DNA of 64,000 nt from Mesorhizobium ventifaucium (GTDB lineage: Bacteria; Pseudomonadota; Alphaproteobacteria; Rhizobiales; Rhizobiaceae). Under the pieces are notes generated by a model, which did not search any database, was not told the DNA's origin, and saw only the letters and a program-made list of their open reading frames with translations. The position numbers and the translations under genes are program-made. Of this stretch, positions 55,226 through 62,930 are shown piece after piece. Position 1 is the first letter of the stretch. Every line of letters starts with the position of its first letter. The stretch lies in assembly GCF_935822925.1 (NCBI RefSeq), contig NZ_CAKXZS010000009.1, forward strand, positions 84,973 to 148,972, read 5' to 3'.

Positions 55226-55864
55226 TCAGCCCGCTTGGCCGCCAAGCCATGTGGCAAACTGGTCGATGGTCTGGTCGGCGATCGCCTGCATGGTCTCCGG
55301 CGCGACCGCAGCCCAGCCTTCGCCATCATTGACCGAGGGCGCCTTCTGCTGGCCGTTGATGCGATGCAGCCGGTTGCCTGCCGGGTCATAGACGTCCCAG
55401 ACATAGATGACGGTGGTATCCTTGCCTTCCGACATCGTCGAGAAATAGCCCTTCAGCACGTGCGTCGGGGTCTGGCCGGCGCTTCCTGCCAAGGTGATGC
55501 CGCGCTGCTTGGCTCGCGTCTGAAGCTGCGCGGTCAATGGCGTCGCGGCTTCCACCGACGCGCCTACGATCGGCGCCACCTGCAGACGGGTGCGTGCGAT
55601 GACGGCGGCGCTCTTTGCCGGCGGCACGGTCGTGGTTGCGGGCTGTGCAGGGGCGGAAGACTGGGCCGTAGCGGAAGGCTGGGCGGTGGTTGCAGGTGCG
55701 GTGGCCGTTGCAGCCGTGCCGCTTCCGGCCGTTGGCACGGCCTGCGTCGACTGCGGGGCGATGGCCGAGGGTTCGAGAACGTCCTTCGCGTTGGTGCAGG
55801 CGGCCAGCGTCAGCGCCGCGAGCAATGACACGGTCGTCGCATGCGATCGCCTCATTTGCCTCAA
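55226..55864 (-). CDS. Predicted lipoprotein
   Basis: A 212-residue exported lipoprotein. The signal peptide (ATTVSLLAALTLAAC) ends in lipobox LAAC, with Cys at residue 23. A low-complexity linker rich in Ala, Thr, Pro and Gln follows (about 30-85), then a small domain with TRLQVAPIVGASVEAATPLT, VIYVWDVYDPAGNRLHRING and WAAVAPETMQAIADQTID. No named family is recognised. It is encoded next to prs on the same strand; a similar lipoprotein near prs is common in rhizobia. ATG 55855 is an alternative start. Confidence 0.82.
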   Translation of the reverse strand: MRQMRRSHATTVSLLAALTLAACTNAKDVLEPSAIAPQSTQAVPTAGSGTAATATAPATTAQPSATAQSSAPAQPATTTVPPAKSAAVIARTRLQVAPIVGASVEAATPLTAQLQTRAKQRGITLAGSAGQTPTHVLKGYFSTMSEGKDTTVIYVWDVYDPAGNRLHRINGQQKAPSVNDGEGWAAVAPETMQAIADQTIDQFATWLGGQAG

Positions 55865-55905
55865 AACTCCCTGGCGATGAACGCCTCTTGCTTACCATTA
55901 TGGAT

Positions 55906-57057
55906 TCATTGCACAATCAAGTCGAGATCAAGGCGGGACAGCGGCTTCGGCTGCGATTCAGTCGTCAGATAGGTGCGGCCAAGCGTCATTGCCGTCTCGG
56001 TTTCGGAGTCCATGATGATCATGTGGGCGAACAGCGTCATGTTTGGCGCGATCGGTTCGGGATTGCCTTGATAGAACATCGGCATGTCCATCCATGATGG
56101 GGTGAAGCGGGCGCCGAGCGAATAGCCGCAGGCGTTGAGCCGGTGCTTGGTCAAATTGTGCGTTTCGAGCGTGCGGGCATGCGCGTCGAACACGTCGCCG
56201 AAGGTATTTCCCGGTGTCATCGCTTTTTCGACCGCCAGAAGTGCGGCGCGCGCCGCATCGAACAGTTCCTGGTGACGTTTCGACACTTTGCCGGTCAGCA
56301 CCGTGCGCATCATCGCCGCATGGTAATGGTGGAAGACGCCGGCCCATTCGAGCGTCAGCTGGTCGTTTTTGCTCAGTTTGCGACGGCCAGCCTTGTAACG
56401 GCAAAGCAGTGCGTCCACGCCTGAGCCGATGATGAACTCGTTGGCCGGATAGTCGCCGCCGCCGGCAAAGATCGCGCCCTGCATGGCGGCGAGGATCAAG
56501 GCTTCGTCGCCACCCTGCTTGATCAGCGGCAGGGCCGCGTCCAACGCGTCGTCGGCGAGATTTGCGGCCTTTTCCACCTTGGCGATCTCGGCCGGGCTCT
56601 TGAACAGGCGCAACCGGCTGACGATGCCGGACGCGTCGGCGATCTGGCCAAAGGTCTGCAATTGCTCGTCCAGGCGCCGGCCATTGTAGGCGGTCAGGCC
56701 GTGGGTGTCGTATTCGACGCCGATGCGGGCGCCGAGCAGGTCGAGGTCGTTGAGCAAATTGCGCAGGTCGATCGCCGGATTGGCGCCGTCGCGATCGGTC
56801 CACAGCACGATGTCGTCGATGATCGAGGTGTGGCGCGCCTGGCGCAGATCGGCCGAGCGCGTGAGCAGGATCATCGAACCGTCTGCCTTCACCACCAGGC
56901 ACTGGAAGAAGCAGAAGCCAAACGTGTCGTAGCCAGTCAGCCAGTACATGCTCTCCTGCGCAAACAAAAGGACGGCATCGAGCTTCTTCTCGGCGATCTC
57001 GATCATCAGCCGATCGCGCCGCGCGTCAAATTCCGACCGTTCGAAATGCAGCGCCAT
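55906..57057 (-). CDS. M24-fold (creatinase / ectoine-hydrolase-like) protein without metal ligands
   Basis: A 383-residue pita-bread protein with an N-terminal creatinase-like domain (LLFAQESMYWLTGYDTFGFC) and a C-terminal M24 domain. All five metal ligands are replaced: the D-x10-D segment reads LEWAGVFHHYHAAMMRT, the H-x-H segment GYSLGARF, the first E segment MTLFAHMIIMD and the second AMTLGRTYLTTE. Metal-free creatinase and ectoine hydrolase have the same feature, so C-N hydrolysis of a small molecule is more likely than dipeptidase activity. The start overlaps the pgeF stop (TAATG). Last gene of the lgt unit. Confidence 0.88.
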   Translation of the reverse strand: MALHFERSEFDARRDRLMIEIAEKKLDAVLLFAQESMYWLTGYDTFGFCFFQCLVVKADGSMILLTRSADLRQARHTSIIDDIVLWTDRDGANPAIDLRNLLNDLDLLGARIGVEYDTHGLTAYNGRRLDEQLQTFGQIADASGIVSRLRLFKSPAEIAKVEKAANLADDALDAALPLIKQGGDEALILAAMQGAIFAGGGDYPANEFIIGSGVDALLCRYKAGRRKLSKNDQLTLEWAGVFHHYHAAMMRTVLTGKVSKRHQELFDAARAALLAVEKAMTPGNTFGDVFDAHARTLETHNLTKHRLNACGYSLGARFTPSWMDMPMFYQGNPEPIAPNMTLFAHMIIMDSETETAMTLGRTYLTTESQPKPLSRLDLDLIVQ

Positions 57058-57851
57058 TATTCTGTCTCCAAAACGATTGCCGAAATCTGCCGCCCGTAAT
57101 CCGGCTCCTTGCGATGGGTGCTGCGCCGGTAGGAATAGAACAGATCCTCCTCGGCGTAGGTGCAGCGGCCGAGCCCATCGGCGGTGACGCCGGCCCGGGT
57201 CAGCCGATCGACCGTATAGCGGCTGAGGTCGAACATTGCATGTTCCGGCTTCGCGGCGGGCCCGAAATAGCGGATATTGTCGGCATCGGCCGCGACGAAA
57301 CGGGCGATGAATTCCGGGCCGACTTCATAGTTTTCCGGGCCGATGGACGGGCCGAGGACCGCAACGATGCGCTCGCGCCGGGCGCCGAGGCTTTCCATCG
57401 CCGCAATGGTGTTTTCCAGCACCCCTGACAAGGCGCCCTTCCAGCCGGCATGCGCTGCGCCGACGATACGCGCCTCGGCATCGGCGAACAGCACCGGTCC
57501 GCAATCGGCCGTCGAGGCGCCAACCGCAATCCCCGGCCGGTCGGTGACGACAGCGTCGGCCTTCGGCCGCTCGCCGGGAAAAGGCTCCCGGGCGATGACG
57601 ACGTCGGGCGAATGGATCTGGTGGGCGGTCAACAGATGGCTCGCCGGCACGCCCATCCAGTCGGCGACGCGGCGGCGGTTCTCGGCGACCTGCGTCAGGT
57701 CGTCGCTCGAGCCGGTGCCGATGTTGAGGCCCTGATAGATGCCGCTGGAGACGCCGCCAACACGGGTGAAATAGCCGTGGCGAATGCCTTGCGCCCGCGC
57801 TTTCTCCAGCAAGGGCGACCGAACGGGATCCGGTTTGGTCTGATTCAGCAT
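57057..57851 (-). CDS. pgeF: Peptidoglycan editing factor PgeF / YfiH laccase-domain protein
   Basis: A 264-residue DUF152 protein that removes L-Ser wrongly built into peptidoglycan precursors (its former name is polyphenol oxidase). The zinc/active-site elements are QIHSPDVV, STADCGPVLFAD (Cys), GAAHAGWKGALSGVLENTI (His) and the C-terminal CTYAEEDLFYSYRRSTHRKE. The length is normal. It follows the SAM methyltransferase on the same strand and precedes the M24-like gene. Confidence 0.95.
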   Translation of the reverse strand: MLNQTKPDPVRSPLLEKARAQGIRHGYFTRVGGVSSGIYQGLNIGTGSSDDLTQVAENRRRVADWMGVPASHLLTAHQIHSPDVVIAREPFPGERPKADAVVTDRPGIAVGASTADCGPVLFADAEARIVGAAHAGWKGALSGVLENTIAAMESLGARRERIVAVLGPSIGPENYEVGPEFIARFVAADADNIRYFGPAAKPEHAMFDLSRYTVDRLTRAGVTADGLGRCTYAEEDLFYSYRRSTHRKEPDYGRQISAIVLETE

Positions 57852-57965
57852 GGCTGCGTTGTTGTCCGTGAGAGCGATTTCGTCAAGCCACAGTGCAAGG
57901 ATGGCGACAGTCCAGAGATGGCGACAGTCGGAAGGCGGGAGAGTGGGAGAGGCGGCGGTGAAAAG

Positions 57966-59054
57966 TCAATCCGCCGTTGCAAAGGGCGGAACGGCGATGC
58001 CGGCAGGCAGGATGGCAAGCACCTTGAACAGGTCGCCCATGGCTTGCGGGCCGGCGAGGCGTTCGACCTCGCCTGCAATCTTTTCGCGAGCCGCCTCATT
58101 GGCATTGGCGCCGAGCTGGCCGGCGCGTTCGAGGAGGCCCATTTCCACCAGGAATTCGCCTTGCGTGGAGAGATGGGCATCGAGGCCATGCGCCCGCACG
58201 ATCGTGGCAAGGGCGGCGAAATCGACATGGGCGGTAAGATCGGCCTCGCCCGGATTGGCCAGCACATCATCGTGATCGTGCTTGCGCAAGGCCTGCAACG
58301 TGTCGCCGATCCCTGGCTGAAGGTAGCCATAGTCGAGGAACAGGCCGGCGCCGCCGAGCCCGGCCAATCGCTCGGCGATGCTCGCCATCAGCGCGGCTCG
58401 GGCCGGCGCGACCTCGATGATCGCGCCCTGTGGCGCGTCTTCGGCATCGTCCGGCAACAGCCTCGGGTCGACCGAGCCGGCGCCGGCGAAGAAATGCAAT
58501 TCGTCCGCGTCATCGATACCGATCATTCGTTCGCGCCAGCCTGTTCCGGCGCGGACGAACTGGCGGATCGGCACCGCGTCGAACAATTCGTTGCCGACGA
58601 TGAAAAGCGGGGTCTGCGGCAGCGTGTCGATGCTTTCGTGCCAGCCGATCGCGCTAGGCGTGGCGGCAAGCGTTTGCCTTTGGACATCGGCCAGTCGCGG
58701 GCTGGTCTCGATCATGGCGAACGATGCACCGGCGGTCAGCGCCGGATCGAGCCGCGAAAGCGTGCGCAGCATGTCCTTCATCAATGTGCCGCGGCCGGGG
58801 CCAATCTCGGCGATGGTGACCGGCATCGGCCGGCCGGTCGCCAGCCAGGCTTCGTAGAGCCAGACGGCGATCAGCTCGCCGAACATCTGGCTGATCTCCG
58901 GCGCGGTGACGAAGTCGCCGGCAGCCCCGAACGGCTCGCGCGTCGTGTAATAGCCGTCCAGCGGATCGAACAGGCAAAGAGCCATGTAGTGGTTGACGGG
59001 GATCGGCCCCGCCGCAGCGATCAGCTCGGCGATGCGGGTTTTCAGCCGGGTCAT
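57966..59054 (-). CDS. MidA/NDUFAF7-type SAM-dependent methyltransferase
   Basis: A 362-residue class I methyltransferase of the MidA family. Evidence: [20 protein letters not shown] at the start, [40 protein letters not shown], the SAM motif [16 protein letters not shown] and the later [14 protein letters not shown]. The mitochondrial relative NDUFAF7 methylates an arginine of complex I, and bacterial members are suspected to do likewise. ATG 59054 overlaps the lgt stop as ATGA. Confidence 0.95.
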   Translation of the reverse strand: MTRLKTRIAELIAAAGPIPVNHYMALCLFDPLDGYYTTREPFGAAGDFVTAPEISQMFGELIAVWLYEAWLATGRPMPVTIAEIGPGRGTLMKDMLRTLSRLDPALTAGASFAMIETSPRLADVQRQTLAATPSAIGWHESIDTLPQTPLFIVGNELFDAVPIRQFVRAGTGWRERMIGIDDADELHFFAGAGSVDPRLLPDDAEDAPQGAIIEVAPARAALMASIAERLAGLGGAGLFLDYGYLQPGIGDTLQALRKHDHDDVLANPGEADLTAHVDFAALATIVRAHGLDAHLSTQGEFLVEMGLLERAGQLGANANEAAREKIAGEVERLAGPQAMGDLFKVLAILPAGIAVPPFATAD

Positions 59055-59905
59055 ACCGGCTGGGGTTGTGTTACCGGCTTCGCAGTCGCCATCGCCCATA
59101 TGCCGGCCAGCAGCATCGGCAGCGACAGCACCATGCCCATCGTCAGCCAGCCGGTGCCGAGGAGGTAGCCGAGCTGCTGGTCGGGCTCGCGGAAGAATTC
59201 GACAAAGATGCGCGACAGGCCGTAGCCGGCGATGAAGGCGCCGCCGACGAAGCGAGGCGTCTTCAGCTTGAGCCTGGAATGGGTGAGGAAGCGCAAGACC
59301 AGGAACAGCACCAGGCCTTCGAGCAGCGCCTCGTAGAGCTGGCTCGGATGGCGCGCAAAGGGCCCGCCATTGGGGAATTCGACCGCCCATGGCACGTCGG
59401 TCGGCCTGCCCCAGAGTTCGGAGTTGATGAAATTCGCCAGGCGGACCAGGCCAAGGCCGACCGGCACGCCGGCCGCCACCACGTCGAACAGCGACCATGT
59501 GCGGATGCCGCGCGACCAGGAAAACAGCGTCATGGCGAGGACGACGCCGAGCAGCCCGCCATGGAACGACATGCCGCCCTGCCAGACGGCAAGGATATCG
59601 AAGGGTTGAGCGATGTAGCGCGGCAGGTCGTAAAACAGCACGTAGCCGGTGCGCCCGCCAAGCACCACGCCGATAGCCGCCCAGACGATGAAGTCGTCGA
59701 GATCCTCGGGCTTCATCGGCACGGTGCCGTCAGGCCAGAGCCTCGCATTGGCGACGAGCCGCTTGGCATACCACCAGGCGAAGAGAATGCCGACGATGTA
59801 GCCGACGCCATACCAATGCACCGCCAGCGGCCCGATCTGGACGATGACCGGGTCGATGTTGGGGAAGGGAAGGACGGCCAGCGGCAGCATAAAATACTCG
59901 CTCAA
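59051..59905 (-). CDS. lgt: Prolipoprotein diacylglyceryl transferase
   Basis: Lgt (284 residues, seven helices) transfers diacylglycerol from phosphatidylglycerol to the lipobox Cys of prolipoproteins in the inner membrane. Signatures are [20 protein letters not shown], the [12 protein letters not shown] segment, [16 protein letters not shown], the Lgt box [23 protein letters not shown] and the C-terminal [12 protein letters not shown] / [12 protein letters not shown]. The start is TTG at 59905, with GGGAG at good distance, or ATG 59890. First gene of the lgt unit. Confidence 0.96.
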   Translation of the reverse strand: MSEYFMLPLAVLPFPNIDPVIVQIGPLAVHWYGVGYIVGILFAWWYAKRLVANARLWPDGTVPMKPEDLDDFIVWAAIGVVLGGRTGYVLFYDLPRYIAQPFDILAVWQGGMSFHGGLLGVVLAMTLFSWSRGIRTWSLFDVVAAGVPVGLGLVRLANFINSELWGRPTDVPWAVEFPNGGPFARHPSQLYEALLEGLVLFLVLRFLTHSRLKLKTPRFVGGAFIAGYGLSRIFVEFFREPDQQLGYLLGTGWLTMGMVLSLPMLLAGIWAMATAKPVTQPQPV

Positions 59906-59924
59906 CAGGATCTCCCGGTTGCGA

Positions 59925-60191
59925 TCACATTCGGGCGCGGACCATGCGGCAGGGTTTTGACGGGGTCAAGACGATGCTGGCGCGGCAAATACGGGTTCGG
60001 GAAGCGGGCAAATCGTGCCGGTACTGCCGCCTCAGCGCTTGGTCCCGGCCAATGCCTTGATATTTGGCCTCCAGGCGGTCAAGCACCTCTTCCGCAGCCT
60101 TCACTCGCCCTGCGTCGGCATCGCCGATGCCTTTCGCGAGCGCGGCGTCGAGTGCGGCAAGACGCTGGTCCAAATTCGCCCTGATAGCCAT
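59925..60191 (-). CDS. Orphan antitoxin-like protein
   Basis: An 88-residue protein whose first 50 residues ([37 protein letters not shown]) resemble ParD/StbD-like ribbon-helix-helix antitoxins, in which this stretch is the toxin-binding helix. The C-terminal third ([20 protein letters not shown]) looks like read-through into unrelated sequence. No toxin gene follows: lgt begins 20 bases downstream. GGGGG lies six bases upstream of ATG 60191. Either an orphan antitoxin or a remnant. Confidence 0.55.
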   Translation of the reverse strand: MAIRANLDQRLAALDAALAKGIGDADAGRVKAAEEVLDRLEAKYQGIGRDQALRRQYRHDLPASRTRICRASIVLTPSKPCRMVRARM

Positions 60192-60347
60192 TGCAGACCC
60201 CCGTCAAACTGCTCTTCCTTGGATGGTACCAGCTATGGCTTGCGAGGTCAGGTCAAATTGCATCCGACTTGATGACGCAGCAGCCTCAACGTTCTTGCAT
60301 TCCGCGTCGCGCGCCACTACGTCAAATCGAGCAAGCGAGGATCTGCC

Positions 60348-60650
60348 ATGTCGACCGGACCGAACCGCATTCTCGATGAATTCGCCAAGCTGATGACCGA
60401 CGCTGCGGGTGCCGCGCAAGGCGTGCGCCGCGAAGTGGAAACCGCCTTCAAGGGGCAGGCCGAGCGCGTTCTCAACTCGATGGACCTGGTGCAGCGCGAA
60501 GAATTCGAAGCTGCCCGCGACATGGCGGTAAAAGCCAGGGAAGAAAACACCCGTCTGGCTGCCCGCGTCGAAGTGCTTGAGGCGAAGCTCGCCGACCTGA
60601 CCGGGCAGGCCGCGCCTGCGGCTGCGGCAAAGCCCAGATCAAAAAAATAA
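60348..60650 (+). CDS. ubiK: Ubiquinone biosynthesis accessory factor UbiK
   Basis: A 100-residue BMFP/UbiK protein, a coiled-coil accessory factor of the Ubi complex. Family features: NRILDEFAKLMTDAAGAAQG, VRREVETAFKGQAERVL, LVQREEFEAARDMAVKAREE and the C-terminal coiled coil RLAARVEVLEAKLADL. GAGG precedes the ATG. It is divergent from the orphan antitoxin gene across 156 bases. Confidence 0.9.
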   Translation: MSTGPNRILDEFAKLMTDAAGAAQGVRREVETAFKGQAERVLNSMDLVQREEFEAARDMAVKAREENTRLAARVEVLEAKLADLTGQAAPAAAAKPRSKK

Positions 60651-61078
60651 TCGTTAAACTTTTCCACAAAGCACAATCGCAAAAAGCGCTTTGTCGTGAA
60701 TCGCTTACCGGCATTGCGTGAATCTTTGTGACAGCGGCTTTCCACATGCGAATGACGCAGCGCGAAAAAATGGGCTGGTCACGCGAGTCCCGATCAATAG
60801 ACTGAATTTGTTGCATGATTCGGAGCAGGGTCATGCGGCCGGGCGGTGGGGTACGGTCTGGGGTCTTTGCGTTGACGAAGTCCCGGCCGTCCGAGTTCTA
60901 GACAAAATTGTTCGTTGTGCGTGCCTCTCCCGCGGAGCGTGTGGTGGCGCTCCGCCTAGAGCGACGTGCGTCCACTTGGACGCACAAAGTACGCTCTGGC
61001 ACTTTGAATGTTCGCATCGTGCTTTCCGAAAATCGAACCGATTTTCGGGCCGATGCGATAGAACGACAGGAAGCATTC
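60651..61078. other. 428-bp gap with several inverted repeats
   Basis: No gene is seen. Three palindromes stand in a row: GCGGAGCG/CGCTCCGC (60932-60955), TGCGTCCA/TGGACGCA (60967-60984) and CCGAAAATCG/CGATTTTCGG (61025-61049), the last inside GCATCGTGC...GGGCCGATGC (61015-61058). The last is a diverged member of the dispersed palindromic family. Together they resemble a compound rhizobial repeat. Confidence 0.6.
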
Positions 61079-61579
61079 ATGGAACTTCTCGAACTCGAAT
61101 TCTCGCGCGAAATCCATCCGGTGGATGTTATCGAGCAGGTGGCGCATAACAACGAGTGGTCCTTCGAACGGGCCGGTGACGACGAGATTTCGATTTCGGT
61201 TGCCGGAAGCTGGACCGACTACCACGTCTCATTTTCCTGGATGGAGGATTTCGAGGCGCTGCATCTGGCCTGCGCTTTCGACATCAAGGTGCCGGAGGCG
61301 CGCGCGCTCGAAGTGATGCGGCTGCTTTCGCTGATCAACGAGCAGATGCTGTTCGGCCATTTCGACCTCTGGGAGCAGGAGGGCGCGATCATGTTCCGCC
61401 AGTCGCTGCTGCTCGCCGGCGGGGTCGAGCCGTCGAGCCAGCAGGTCGAGGTGCTGTTGTCGTCGGCGCTGGAAGCCTGCGAATGCTATTTCCAGGCGTT
61501 CCAGTTCGTCGTCTGGTCGGGAACCTCGGCCAAGGATGCGCTGGCCGGCGTCCTGTTCGAGACCTACGGAAACGCCTGA
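61079..61579 (+). CDS. YbjN domain protein
   Basis: A 166-residue cytosolic protein with the YbjN fold, related to secretion-chaperone-like domains. It reads HPVDVIEQVAHNNEWSFERA, DDEISISVAGSWTDYHVSFS, WMEDFEALHLACAFDIKVPE and LWEQEGAIMFRQSLLLAGG. ATG 61079 follows AGGAAG; the frame extends upstream to 60908 without support. The role is unknown. csaA starts 18 bases after its stop, so the two genes are probably co-transcribed. Confidence 0.88.
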   Translation: MELLELEFSREIHPVDVIEQVAHNNEWSFERAGDDEISISVAGSWTDYHVSFSWMEDFEALHLACAFDIKVPEARALEVMRLLSLINEQMLFGHFDLWEQEGAIMFRQSLLLAGGVEPSSQQVEVLLSSALEACECYFQAFQFVVWSGTSAKDALAGVLFETYGNA

Positions 61580-61597
61580 GCCAGGACCTGAACCTCC

Positions 61598-61957
61598 ATG
61601 AGTTCGAGCGGCCAGCGCAAGCCCGAGATCAGCTTCGCCGATTTCGACCGTGTCGACATTCGCGCCGGCACCATCGTCGAGGCCGAGCCGTTTCCCGAGG
61701 CGCGCAAGCCGTCGATCAAGCTGAAGATCGATTTCGGCGCTGACATCGGGGTGAAGAAATCGTCGGCGCAGATCACCAAATATTATGCGCCCGAGACTCT
61801 GATCGGCCGGCAGGTGTTCGCGGTGGTCAATTTTCCGCCGCGGCAGATCGGCCCCTTCATGTCGGAAGTGCTGACGCTTGGCTTTCCCGACGAGGAGGGT
61901 GCGGTCGTGCTTGGCGCGATCGAACGCAGGGTGCCTGACGGCGGCCGACTGTTCTAG
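61598..61957 (+). CDS. csaA: CsaA-type tRNA-binding protein / chaperone
   Basis: A 119-residue OB-fold protein related to the tRNA-binding domain of MetRS beta and Trbp111. Core: ISFADFDRVDIRAGTIVEAE, KPSIKLKIDFGADIGVKKSS, AQITKYYAPETLIGRQVFAV and NFPPRQIGPFMSEVLTLGFP. CsaA shows chaperone-like activity towards exported proteins and binds tRNA. Length and both ends are normal. AGGACC precedes the ATG. Confidence 0.93.
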   Translation: MSSSGQRKPEISFADFDRVDIRAGTIVEAEPFPEARKPSIKLKIDFGADIGVKKSSAQITKYYAPETLIGRQVFAVVNFPPRQIGPFMSEVLTLGFPDEEGAVVLGAIERRVPDGGRLF

Positions 61958-62107
61958 CTTCGTCATCCACGGGCGGAGCGGGAGCGAAGCGGACGCGCAG
62001 ACTTTCGGTGGCACTGAACATCCTGACAGGATTCGGCTGCCCGTGATGCTATGGTCAGCGTGCGGCTGGGCGCGGTCCCGCAGCCAGCACAGTGCCAGGA
62101 GTTCGCC

Positions 62108-62512
62108 ATGTTCAGGATCAACCGCCGCACCTTGATCCTCAATTCCGCAAGCGCCGTGATCGCTTCAACCGTTGTCGGAACGGCCGTCGCCAGGGAACCG
62201 CAGCGACGGAACAGCGACGGAACCAGGTACCATCCCGCGAGCTGCGGGCATTGATCGAAGCGCATAGGGCAACGTACGCGGCGTTCGGTAGGGCCGTCCA
62301 CGAAAGGGGCAGTAGCGGCCGCGACTGTGCCAAGGCTAGCCGGGCTGAAGAAAAAGCGCTGGTGGCTGTCTGCTCCTATCCCGCTTCCCGCTGTCAGCGA
62401 AGCCGATCGGCGGGCCAAGGCAAAGTATCTACTGAATGTCGAGGCACGCGGCGAGCTCGACCTCAAAGAGCACATGCAAGCCGTTCTGCGCTCGACGATG
62501 TGGAAGGCATAG
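62108..62512 (+). pseudogene. Frameshifted exported hypothetical protein
   Basis: ATG 62108 with AGGAG upstream starts a signal-peptide-like MFRINRRTLILNSASAVIAS. The frame then shifts twice: RALIEAHRATYAAFGRAVHE and RAEEKALVAVCSYPAS continue in the second frame, and SEADRRAKAKYLLNVEARG and DLKEHMQAVLRSTMWKA in the third, ending at TAG 62510. Read together they give a coherent protein of about 130 residues of a type often seen in Mesorhizobium. Two frameshifts make it non-functional. Confidence 0.75.
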
Positions 62513-62691
62513 AGGGGAAGGCAGGGAGTTTTTCCATGCTGTGATCAGGGGCTGGGCCGCTGCGGCTTTGACCGTATCCACACCCAAGCGGCGATTCCCA
62601 TAGAAGCAGCGAAGTCCCCTTCCGAGAACCTGACGGTGTATCAGCGACCCGGTAGCGGAACCCTCCCGTCGGAAGCAGAGAACGCCGTTGA

Positions 62692-62930
62692 TCAGTTGAA
62701 GGTGTGCAGCCGGAGTTTCAGGCTGCCATCTGCCTGCTTTTCGAAGACGTGGGTTGCCACCCCGGCCCACGGCTGATCCGCACCATTGGCGTCTTAAGCG
62801 AGATGTCGGCAGGCCGTCCGCATCACGAGCACGGTCGTGCCGTCGCCGATGCCTTTTTTCGAAATTCGGACTCGCGACCAGCTGTTTGGGCATTCGATCC
62901 TGATGCCAGTGAAGCCGCCGCTCGCAGGTC
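62692..62930 (-). pseudogene. Truncated SnoaL/DUF4440-like gene with internal stop
   Basis: The minus-strand frame reads RVRISKKGIGDGTTVLVMRT, then CRHLA, TAA (62796-62794), then DANGADQPWAG and VATHVFEKQADGSLKLRLHT-FN before TGA at 62692. The ending is typical of the SnoaL/DUF4440 fold. The in-frame TAA and the missing N terminus show that it has decayed. Confidence 0.65.
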
